A DNA stretch of 64,000 bases, taken from positions 62,001-126,000 of the forward strand of contig CAZOVB010000003.1 in NCBI GenBank assembly GCA_964583095.1. The letters are read 5' to 3'. Within the stretch, counting starts at the first letter, position 1. Every line of letters starts with the position of its first letter. The position numbers were made by a program, and so were the translations under genes. The notes below the pieces were generated by a model that was not told the origin of the DNA, made no database searches, and was given only the letters and a program-made list of their open reading frames with translations. Source of the stretch: CAZOVB01 sp964583095 (GTDB lineage: Bacteria; Planctomycetota; Phycisphaerae; SM23-33). Shown one piece after another: positions 34,390-41,073 of this stretch.

Positions 34390-34418
34390 TTGACAGCGCT
34401 TTGGACGGACTCTAGCAT
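34390..34418 (+). promoter_or_regulatory. Strong sigma70 promoter of the small lipoprotein gene
   Basis: A perfect TTGACA (34390-34395) and TAGCAT (34413-34418) are spaced by 17 bases. They lie just after the cysteine-cluster genes and 60 bases before the lipoprotein start. Confidence 0.75.
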
Positions 34419-34478
34419 ATTTCGTGTTCCCGGAAGTACTGGGCCGAGCAACCGTTGCCAAGCTGTGAGGATGCCAAG

Positions 34479-34700
34479 ATGAAGAATACCGTGCTCTGGT
34501 TGGTTCTGATCGCTCTCTGCGTCTCGCCGTTGCTGTTGGCAGGATGCGATGGAACCGTATATTCCTACGAAGAACGTATGCGCCGCGGCAGGATGATCCG
34601 GGAATACGACTTCCGACAGGCCGTGGACGACTGGGACCAGTTCTGGCTGCAGGACCGCAACCTTCGCAGTTCCCAGTGGCACCCCCGCGTGGGGCTCTAG
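34479..34700 (+). CDS. Small lipoprotein of unknown function
   Basis: A 73-residue protein with a lipoprotein signal (KNTVLWLVLIALCVSPLLLAGC) leaving a mature part of only about 50 residues. The mature part is rich in Arg, Asp and aromatic residues (RMIREYDFRQAVDDWDQFWL). GAGG precedes the ATG by eight bases. It has its own promoter and its own strong terminator, so it is a one-gene unit, probably well expressed. No homologous family is recognised. Confidence 0.8.
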   Translation: MKNTVLWLVLIALCVSPLLLAGCDGTVYSYEERMRRGRMIREYDFRQAVDDWDQFWLQDRNLRSSQWHPRVGL

Positions 34701-34728
34701 CCAACCCATGCCGAAAAAGACGACTTTC

Positions 34729-34768
34729 GCAGCCTCCGGCTCCGCAAGGGCCCGAGGCTGCTTTTTTT
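34729..34768 (+). terminator. Intrinsic terminator of the small lipoprotein gene
   Basis: GCAGCCTC (34729-34736) pairs with GAGGCTGC (34754-34761), followed directly by seven T (34762-34768). The rest of the gap to 34995 shows no gene or other signal. Confidence 0.9.
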
Positions 34769-34995
34769 GCGCTGCACCGGATTTCCCGTCCTCTCATGTC
34801 TCAAACCCCGCAATCTCACAACCCCCCAGTCCGATCGTACGGGCCCGGGACGGCATGCACTGGTCGCAATGCGCTGCATGACCATGCCGTTTTCAGGGCC
34901 CTGGGTCTTCGTCCTCCTGGCCGGGGTGCGGTTCATCGCGGCCATCGGCTTCTACCCCACCCGGGAACCGCAGGTGCAGGACGGACGGATCCTCG

Positions 34996-36270
34996 TTACC
35001 GGCCTTTGATGGCCTTGTCGGCGATGTCCTTCCGGTAGTAGCAGCCGGGCCAGTGGATCTTCTCGCAGGCCTGATAGGCCTTCTTCTGGGCCTCGGCGAT
35101 GCTCTCGCCCAGGGCGGTGACCCCCAGCACGCGTCCGCCGTTGTTGACGAGCTTGCCTGACTTCATGGCGGTTCCGGCGTGGAAGACCTTGACATCGGGC
35201 AGCATCTCCGCCTCGTCGATGCCGGTGATTTCTCGGCCCTTCTCGTAGCTGCCCGGATACCCCTCGCTGCTGATCACCACGCAGACCGAGCTTCGCGGAT
35301 CGAAGGAAAGATCCACGTCGGCAAGCTTGTGCTCAGCCACGGCGACCATGGCCGCGAGCAGATCCCCCTGCATCCGCATCATCAGGGGCTGGCATTCCGG
35401 ATCGCCGAAGCGACAGTTGAACTCGATGACCTTCGGCCCGCCCGGGGTGAGCATCAAGCCGGTGTAGAGCACACCCTCGTACCGGCCGAAATCCCGACGC
35501 ATGCCGTCGACGATCGGCACGAGGATCTCGTGCTCGATCCGGGAGAGCATCTTGCTGTCCACCACGGGGACGGGACTGTAGGCCCCCATCCCGCCGGTGT
35601 TGGGGCCTGTGTCTCCCTCGCCGATGGGCTTGTGGTCCTGGAGCGGTTCGAGCGTGTAGATCGTCTTGCCGTCGCAAAAGGCCAATACCGTGGCTTCCTG
35701 CCCGGTGAGCATTTCCTCGATGAGCACGGTCGCCCCGGCCTGGCCGAACTTGCCTTCCTGCATCATTTCTTCCAGGGGCTTGACCGCCTGATAGGGCTCG
35801 GGGCAGACGGTGACACCCTTGCCCTTGGCCAGACCCGCGGCTTTGACCGCCACGCCGTGGTCGCGACTGAGAACGTAGTCCCGGGCCTGTTGGAAATCGG
35901 TGAAGATCCTCCCCTCTGCGGTGGGAACCGAAACGCTTCGCATGAGATTCTTGGCGTAGGCCTTGTCGGATTCGATGCGAGCCCCCTCCCGGCTGGGACC
36001 GAAGCAGAGAATGTCCGCCTCGCGGACAGCGTCGGCCATGCCCATCGCCAATGGATCTTCCGGGCCGATCACGACCAGTTCCACGCCGTTTTCCTTGGCG
36101 AATAAGACGACGCCGGGAATGTCGTCCGAGGCGATGTTCACGCACTCGCCGACTTCGTCGATTCCGGGGTTGCCCGGGGCCGCCCAGAGCTTGTCGCACA
36201 AGCTCGATTGGGAAATCTTCCATGCCAGAGCGTGCTCTCTGCCGCCACTGCCTACCAGCAGAACCTTCAT
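34996..36270 (-). CDS. purD: Phosphoribosylamine-glycine ligase (GAR synthetase)
   Basis: The 424-residue enzyme joins phosphoribosylamine and glycine with ATP, the second step of purine synthesis. It starts MKVLLVGSGGREHALAWKI and has VELVVIGPEDPLAMGMADAV, the ATP-grasp region GVAVKAAGLAKGKGV, PNTGGMGAYSPVP and FNCRFGDPECQPLM. The ATG at 36270 is preferred over one five codons upstream because GGAGAAG is placed correctly for it. It stands alone on the minus strand. The 89-base gap behind it separates it from the peptidase gene. Confidence 0.97.
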   Translation of the reverse strand: MKVLLVGSGGREHALAWKISQSSLCDKLWAAPGNPGIDEVGECVNIASDDIPGVVLFAKENGVELVVIGPEDPLAMGMADAVREADILCFGPSREGARIESDKAYAKNLMRSVSVPTAEGRIFTDFQQARDYVLSRDHGVAVKAAGLAKGKGVTVCPEPYQAVKPLEEMMQEGKFGQAGATVLIEEMLTGQEATVLAFCDGKTIYTLEPLQDHKPIGEGDTGPNTGGMGAYSPVPVVDSKMLSRIEHEILVPIVDGMRRDFGRYEGVLYTGLMLTPGGPKVIEFNCRFGDPECQPLMMRMQGDLLAAMVAVAEHKLADVDLSFDPRSSVCVVISSEGYPGSYEKGREITGIDEAEMLPDVKVFHAGTAMKSGKLVNNGGRVLGVTALGESIAEAQKKAYQACEKIHWPGCYYRKDIADKAIKGR

Positions 36271-36359
36271 CGACTGCTTCTCCATTGAGATTTTTCGCGC
36301 ATGTGGGCCGGGATCGTACCGGCCCGTCAAGCCGGGGAGTCTACAGCGCAGCCGGCGCC

Positions 36360-37478
36360 TTAGCCAGAATTGTCTGCCCTGTCGGACGCCTCCAGGAACG
36401 ACCGGCGACGGGCGAGCAGCTCTTCCAATCGCCAACGGATCGGAGGCGCGTTGCCAAGGTCGGGCGGTTCCCCGGCCACCGCCCGCAGGAGCCTTACCAG
36501 CGATGCGAAGTCCTCCAGGTCGATTCTCTCGGGGAGGATTTTTCCATCCTTGCCCATGTTGTGGTAGTTGCCCAGGGCAAGACACAGCGCCCCGGCCCGC
36601 AGGCCGTAGGCACAGAACACCGTGGATTCGCAGACGCCCCCGGGCATCAGTTGACGCACGTAGGCAAAGGCCCGGTCCTCCTTTGCCAGCCGCACGGCCG
36701 TGCGGGTCAGATGATCCGTCACGCCCGGGTCGAAGACCGACACGCGGTCGCCGACGCGAATGACAACGCCCTGGCCCAGACGGGCCCCGGGCATCTCGCG
36801 GCTGGTCTCCACCGAGACCAGCGTCGCATCGGACGGAATTTTGCCGGCGTCACAGGCAGCCAAGGCGCCGACGAACCCGGCTTCCTCGCCCCGGGTAAGC
36901 AGGACGCGCAGAGAGGCAGAGGCAGGAGAAAACTCCAGCAGCGCGCAGATGACCGCGGCACTGCCGACCAGGTCGTCGCAGGCCCTGCTGAACAGTCGTG
37001 AGCCGCGAAGGCGCATCGCCGGAAGGTCCCACATGCCCACAGTTCCAGGGGCGAGCACGGCCTTGCTTTCCAGTTTGAGGCTGTAGAGCGGGAACTCTCT
37101 GCCATCGGTGACCGGCCTGGACCGGGCCAGGGTGGCCTGGACCGCGCGCCCGCCTTCGGGGAAGAACCGGACCCGCGCCCCGGGGAAGTATTCGTCGGAA
37201 ACCGATCCGCGAAATTCCGCCTTGACCCTCCCAGCCGTTGCTTCCTCCACGACAAAACCGGGATGGTCCAGGTGGGCCTGGAAGATCCAGCTTCCAGAAG
37301 CGGCGCCCGATTTGGATTTGGCCGGTCCCAGGAGCACATTGCCCCAGGGGTCCTGTTTGAAGCTCAGGGCCTTTTTGCGGGCCAGTGCCTCGATTCGTCC
37401 GATGATCCGCCCCTCGCCAAACGGAGCGGTCGGGGTTTCCAGCAAGGTCCGCAGGACCTCCTCGTGCAGTGCTTTCAA
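36360..37478 (-). CDS. M42-type metallopeptidase (glutamyl aminopeptidase-like)
   Basis: The 372-residue protein fits the M42/M20-like dinuclear zinc peptidases. Metal and catalytic positions are seen in FQAHLDHPGFVV, RACDDLVGSAAVICALLE, LLTRGEEAGFVGALA, SVETS and the late GNYHNMG histidine. M42 enzymes form large tetrahedral complexes that trim peptides in the cytoplasm. It starts at a TTG with AGGAGG nine bases upstream; that ribosome site overlaps the stop region of the upstream gene, so the two are likely coupled. Confidence 0.85.
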   Translation of the reverse strand: MKALHEEVLRTLLETPTAPFGEGRIIGRIEALARKKALSFKQDPWGNVLLGPAKSKSGAASGSWIFQAHLDHPGFVVEEATAGRVKAEFRGSVSDEYFPGARVRFFPEGGRAVQATLARSRPVTDGREFPLYSLKLESKAVLAPGTVGMWDLPAMRLRGSRLFSRACDDLVGSAAVICALLEFSPASASLRVLLTRGEEAGFVGALAACDAGKIPSDATLVSVETSREMPGARLGQGVVIRVGDRVSVFDPGVTDHLTRTAVRLAKEDRAFAYVRQLMPGGVCESTVFCAYGLRAGALCLALGNYHNMGKDGKILPERIDLEDFASLVRLLRAVAGEPPDLGNAPPIRWRLEELLARRRSFLEASDRADNSG

Positions 37479-37482
37479 TACG

Positions 37483-38583
37483 TTATTCCTCCTGGGCGGC
37501 TCTTTGGGCCAGGCGATCCATCTGCTGACTCAATTCCTGTGCAGCGGCCGTCTCGGGATAGTCCCGGACCACTTCCCTGGCCAATTCCAGGGCCTGGCTG
37601 TACCGCTGTCGCCCGATCATGTCGCGGATTTCATCCCGCAATTGTCGGACTCGCTCAAGTCGGGCGTTCTCGCGCAGGGTTTCCTGGATCACCTCCACGA
37701 GCCTGGCCTCGGGGCGGTCGGGGTAGTTGCTGCGGAGTTCTTCGGCTGCTTTCAAGGCCTGCTGCCAGTTCCGCTGCTTGGCCTGGCTCTGGACCTGTCG
37801 GTAAAGCCGCTGGACCCGATCCTGCTGATACGCCTTGTGCTCCCGCCCAACACGCTGCTGGAGCTGGGCGATTTCCTCATCCTCTCCCATGCGATGGGAG
37901 AGTTCCTCAACGAGCTGGGAAGCCTCTTCGAATCGACCGGCCGCCATCAACGCCTCGACGCGCTGGGTGGCATGGCGTTTTTCGCGTTGGGCGGCGGCAA
38001 TGCGACGGTCTTCCAGTTGCTCGCTCCAACGTTCATATTGACTGTCGATGCCCACTTTGTCGCGGTACTGCCGCAGAAGTTCCTCGCTCAGGTTCCATTG
38101 CGAGGCGAAAATGGACTGCTCGATCTTGCCGCCGAGTCTGTCCCTCATGGCCTCGATTTCCCGTTGGTGCATCTGCTCCCGCTGCTGCTGGGACATCATC
38201 AGCAGCCTGCGGAGTTCATCGAATCTTCCCGAGAGGTTGGCTGCATCGACTCCGGGCCCCTCCTGCGCGAGGGGTTGATCGCCTGGCGGCAAGGATTCCA
38301 GGCGGCCTTCCAGTTGCTTCTGCCGCGCCCGGAGCCTGCGCTGCCCGGCCATCAGATCCGACAATCCCCACACGCATGCCGCCAGCGATACCAGCAGGAA
38401 ACTACCAGCCAGTCCCGCCGCAATTCGGAGGCCCACCGGTGGAATCCGTTCCAGCAGGAACACCAGCACCAGCCAACCGATGGCCAGCACAAGCTGGAGC
38501 ACGGCAGAGAAAACCAGCAGGATTTCCAGAAAACTCGGTCTGCTTACGCTTTTTGCTGATCTGCTTCGTACTTTGGTCGCCAT
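37483..38583 (-). CDS. Membrane protein with coiled-coil/TPR-like domain
   Basis: The 366-residue product has a basic N-terminus, two membrane helices (FLEILLVFSAVLQLVLAIGW and IAAGLAGSFLLVSLAACVW), a glutamine/arginine-rich coiled coil (residues ~110-230), and TPR-like helix pairs toward the end (QQALKAAEELRSNYPDRPEA; SQALELAREVVRDYPETAAA). It probably sits in the membrane with a large cytoplasmic scaffold domain. No enzyme motif is seen. It precedes the M42-type peptidase by four bases on the same strand, so a role in organising proteolysis is possible but speculative. Confidence 0.75.
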   Translation of the reverse strand: MATKVRSRSAKSVSRPSFLEILLVFSAVLQLVLAIGWLVLVFLLERIPPVGLRIAAGLAGSFLLVSLAACVWGLSDLMAGQRRLRARQKQLEGRLESLPPGDQPLAQEGPGVDAANLSGRFDELRRLLMMSQQQREQMHQREIEAMRDRLGGKIEQSIFASQWNLSEELLRQYRDKVGIDSQYERWSEQLEDRRIAAAQREKRHATQRVEALMAAGRFEEASQLVEELSHRMGEDEEIAQLQQRVGREHKAYQQDRVQRLYRQVQSQAKQRNWQQALKAAEELRSNYPDRPEARLVEVIQETLRENARLERVRQLRDEIRDMIGRQRYSQALELAREVVRDYPETAAAQELSQQMDRLAQRAAQEE

Positions 38584-38711
38584 TCTCGTCTGTGCTTTCC
38601 ATGCTGAAGAGGATTCGCAACGTCTTCCGGTAACGACATTTGCTGCATTCTAGCATCCCAGCCCGGTCGCAAGCCAAACCGAACCTTCACAAAAAAGTGG
38701 GGGAATCACCT

Positions 38712-38748
38712 GAATTGCTCTTGCAAGCAATTCCAACCCGGTTAGAAT
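38712..38748 (+). promoter_or_regulatory. Promoter and overlapping inverted repeat upstream of a putative ncRNA
   Basis: TTGCAA (38721-38726) and TAGAAT (38743-38748) are 16 bases apart. A perfect inverted repeat GAATTGCT (38712-38719) / AGCAATTC (38726-38733) covers the -35 box, a typical place for a repressor or activator site. Confidence 0.55.
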
Positions 38749-38754
38749 GATGAT

Positions 38755-38886
38755 CGTAATAGGGATGCAAAGCAAGGTTCCTGTTACCTGAAAAAGTCCC
38801 CTGAAAGCGGATCGGTTCCCCCCCGGCCGATCCGTATTGCTGGCGGAGCCTGTAGTCCCCCCCCGCTACAGGCCCGCCTTTTTTTT
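38755..38886 (+). ncRNA. Putative ~130-nt non-coding RNA
   Basis: Between two minus-strand genes lies a plus-strand transcription unit with a promoter (38721-38748), about 130 transcribed bases and a strong intrinsic terminator (38848-38886). No convincing reading frame or ribosome site is inside. Besides the terminator hairpin it can form a stem between GGATCGG (38809-38815) and CCGATCC (38827-38833) with a C-rich loop. The 5' part is mostly unpaired by eye. I do not recognise 6S, SRP or any riboswitch. The start coordinate is estimated from the -10 box. It may act as a regulatory RNA. Confidence 0.5.
38848..38886 (+). terminator. Intrinsic terminator of the putative ncRNA
   Basis: GCCTGTAG (38848-38855) pairs with CTACAGGC (38866-38873) around a C-rich loop, followed by CCGCC and eight T. 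The T run is on the plus strand only, so it serves plus-strand transcription although both flanking genes are on the minus strand. Confidence 0.85.
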
Positions 38887-38922
38887 GCGCTCATTTTCCG
38901 CCCTGCTGCAGGGAACTCCCTC

Positions 38923-39639
38923 TCACTTCCCGGAAGGCTTGCCACTATCCGAGGTCTGCCAGGTCTGCCTCATGATCTCGGTCCTTGTATCTACATAGGC
39001 TCCCTGGCTGGTTCGCTCCAGATGAACAATGCAGACCTCCGGGCCCATATCGACGGCAATGACTGGCCGCTTCGGGTCCCGTTCCACAGCCCAGAACACT
39101 GGGGGCGCAAAACTTTGCATCATGGATCTCTGGCCGTAAGCATCAAGCGACAGGACTTCCTGAAGTACGTGATTTCGAACCGCCAGGGCAGCGGCCCTGG
39201 GACTCCAGAAGGACATCGCATACAGGATGGCATCTCGGCTGGGCTTTTCGTCCTCATCGAGTTCCCACTCCTCCATTAAACCGCTTACCAACTGAGAAAT
39301 CGTACTTTCGTAGATCGTCTTCTCTCCCGCCCAACGACTTCCTGGACTCCTCAGGTCCGGCTCGGGCAATTCAGCAAGCTCCCGCTGTGCCCTGGCCATC
39401 AGCAACTGGCGGTCGGGCAGGAGCCGCTGCTGAGCGACTCTCGACGCTGCCAACAGCAATTGTTCCACATCCTCCTTACCCCGCGTCCCGTCAGCAAGTA
39501 ATTGCTGCTGATGGATTTGCCTTTGAAAGGATGAGAGGATCTCCTGGGAGTCTCGGCCGGTCTCGACTCTGTCCTGAGTGGAAGTACTACAGCCTGCCAG
39601 CGTTGCCAGCGCCAGGGTCAATGCAATCCCGTATTTCAT
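38923..39639 (-). CDS. Lipoprotein of unknown function
   Basis: The 238-residue protein starts at the ATG at 39639 with a lipoprotein signal (KYGIALTLALATLAGCS). The mature part is mostly helical with many Gln, Glu and Arg residues (QRQIHQQQLLADGTRGKEDV), then a mixed segment ending in beta strands (AVDMGPEVCIVHLERTS). No family is recognised. It is divergent from rex and has its own promoter at 39695-39723. Proximity to the hydrogenase locus is probably coincidental. Confidence 0.75.
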   Translation of the reverse strand: MKYGIALTLALATLAGCSTSTQDRVETGRDSQEILSSFQRQIHQQQLLADGTRGKEDVEQLLLAASRVAQQRLLPDRQLLMARAQRELAELPEPDLRSPGSRWAGEKTIYESTISQLVSGLMEEWELDEDEKPSRDAILYAMSFWSPRAAALAVRNHVLQEVLSLDAYGQRSMMQSFAPPVFWAVERDPKRPVIAVDMGPEVCIVHLERTSQGAYVDTRTEIMRQTWQTSDSGKPSGK

Positions 39640-39694
39640 GGATGCGCCTTTCCCGTTTTCAAAGCCCGGTTTTTTGCTCGAAGTGCGTGGCGAC

Positions 39695-39723
39695 ATTGTA
39701 CAGGCCTCCCGATGCCTCAGCAA
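39695..39723 (-). promoter_or_regulatory. Promoter of the lipoprotein gene
   Basis: On the minus strand TTGCTG (39718-39723) and TACAAT (39695-39700) are spaced by 17 bases, 55 bases before the lipoprotein ATG. Confidence 0.5.
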
Positions 39724-39845
39724 CGATGCACCCGGGGCAATTTGGCGTACCCTCTCCAAGGGGTACGCCGAGGGAATGGCCTGTGTGCCGGCGCCTCATT
39801 TCCGGCCGAATCGGGGTGATTTCTCCGAAATTACCGAAATGCCCC

Positions 39846-39897
39846 TTGACGCTGGACGATGTATCGTATAGAGTTTGTCCTGTGAAATGGTTCACAG
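39846..39897 (+). promoter_or_regulatory. Promoter with Rex operator for the hydrogenase locus
   Basis: TTGACG (39846-39851) lies upstream of TATAGAGT (a -10 at 39867-39872 or 39869-39874). Directly after it, across the expected transcription start, is a perfect 18-base palindrome, arms CTGTGAA/TTCACAG with ATGG between (39880-39897). It matches the known Rex site TTGTGAAnnnnTTCACAA at all but the outermost base on each side. A second, weaker GTGAATCAC palindrome follows near 39904-39912. Rex would release this site when NADH is high, switching on hydrogenase. Confidence 0.85.
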
Positions 39898-39944
39898 CGT
39901 TACGTGAATCACAGAAGTAGCCCTCCTTCCAGGGAAGAGCCCCC

Positions 39945-40580
39945 GTGCCCTCCGCCAAGACCATAGGCCGACTGAGTCTCTATCGCCGCGTCCTGCTCAA
40001 CCTCCAGGACTCGGGAACCCGAAATGTCTATTCCCATGAACTGGCCAGGCTCTCGGGTGGCACCGCCGCCCAGGTCCGCCGGGACATGATGGTCATCGGC
40101 TATTCCGGAAGCCCCACCAAGGGCTACGACGTGGACGACCTGCTGGTGAGCATCGATCAGTTCCTCGATGCTCCCGACGGCGCCCGCGTCTGCCTGGTCG
40201 GGGTGGGCAACCTGGGCCGGGCGCTGCTGGCCTTTTTCGGCGCCCGGAGCCGAAGCCTGGAAATCGTGGCCGCCTTCGACAGCGATCCGTACAAATCCGG
40301 ACGCGTCATCCACGGCTGCCGCTGCTACGCCATGGACGAGCTGGAAGAAACCGTCTCCGCTGAGTCCATCGCGGTGGGCGTCATTGCCGTTCCCTCCGAG
40401 GCCGCCCAGACGGTGGCCGACCGCCTCATCCGCGCCGGCGTGGGCGGGCTGCTCAACTTCGCCCCCATTGCTCTGCATACCCCCGCGAACATCTACCGGG
40501 AAGATATCGACCTGACGATGTCGCTGGAGAAAGTCGCCTTTTTCGCCAAGAGTACCGAACCGGTCATACAGGAGAAGTAG
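39945..40580 (+). CDS. rex: Redox-sensing transcriptional repressor Rex
   Basis: The 211-residue repressor senses the NADH/NAD+ ratio. It has an N-terminal winged helix (TIGRLSLYRRVLLNLQDSGT; LSGGTAAQVRRDMMVIGYSG) and a Rossmann domain (VCLVGVGNLGRALLAFFG). The conserved late segment LLNFAPIALHTPANI and the C-terminal swapped helix (LTMSLEKVAFFAK) follow. The start is a GTG with AGGGAAGAG upstream. It lies 47 bases after a perfect Rex palindrome, so it controls itself and the hydrogenase genes that follow five bases later. Confidence 0.97.
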   Translation: MPSAKTIGRLSLYRRVLLNLQDSGTRNVYSHELARLSGGTAAQVRRDMMVIGYSGSPTKGYDVDDLLVSIDQFLDAPDGARVCLVGVGNLGRALLAFFGARSRSLEIVAAFDSDPYKSGRVIHGCRCYAMDELEETVSAESIAVGVIAVPSEAAQTVADRLIRAGVGGLLNFAPIALHTPANIYREDIDLTMSLEKVAFFAKSTEPVIQEK

Positions 40581-40584
40581 CCCC

Positions 40585-41073
40585 GTGAGTGAAACCAGCC
40601 AGTTGATCCAGGACATCCTCGCCCGCCACGATGGCAGCGGCAGGGACGCCCTGATCCCGATCCTCCAGGAAGTACAGGATGCCGTGGGCTTCCTGTCGCG
40701 TGACGCCGTTGCCGCCATCGGCAAGCACCTGAACCTGCCGGCCAGCAAGATCTTCGGCGTGGCGACCTTCTACAACCAGTTCCGCTTCAAGCCCCTGGGC
40801 AAGTATCACATCCAGGTCTGCCGCGGCACGGCCTGCCATGTCAAAGGCTCCGCCGCGGTGCTCGACGCGCTGGTCCGCGAACTGGAAATCGCCCCGGGCG
40901 AAACCAGCCGCGACGGCGTGTTCTCCCTGGAAGTCGTCGCATGTATCGGCGCCTGCGGACTGGCCCCCGTCATCAGCATCAACGGCGAGTTCCACGCCTC
41001 CCTGACCCCCGAAAAAGTAACCGAGATTCTCGATATGTATAGAAAGGCCGATAAAGATGGCCAAGCTGCTTGA
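40585..41073 (+). CDS. hydC: [FeFe] hydrogenase gamma subunit HydC (NuoE-like, [2Fe-2S])
   Basis: The 162-residue protein is a thioredoxin-fold ferredoxin like NuoE/HydC. It has the helical start (LIQDILARHDG), the conserved IFGVATFYNQFRFKPLGKYH and the four cluster cysteines in CRGTACHVKG and CIGACGLAP. It passes electrons between HydB and HydA in the trimeric NAD-linked hydrogenase. It begins at a GTG five bases after rex. The downstream hydB starts within its last 17 bases. Confidence 0.95.
   Translation: MSETSQLIQDILARHDGSGRDALIPILQEVQDAVGFLSRDAVAAIGKHLNLPASKIFGVATFYNQFRFKPLGKYHIQVCRGTACHVKGSAAVLDALVRELEIAPGETSRDGVFSLEVVACIGACGLAPVISINGEFHASLTPEKVTEILDMYRKADKDGQAA

Noticed and set aside
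34767..34995. A possible small protein in the gap between the lipoprotein terminator and purD.
   Set aside because: The open frame overlaps the terminator T run, has no ribosome site and shows no protein-like pattern.
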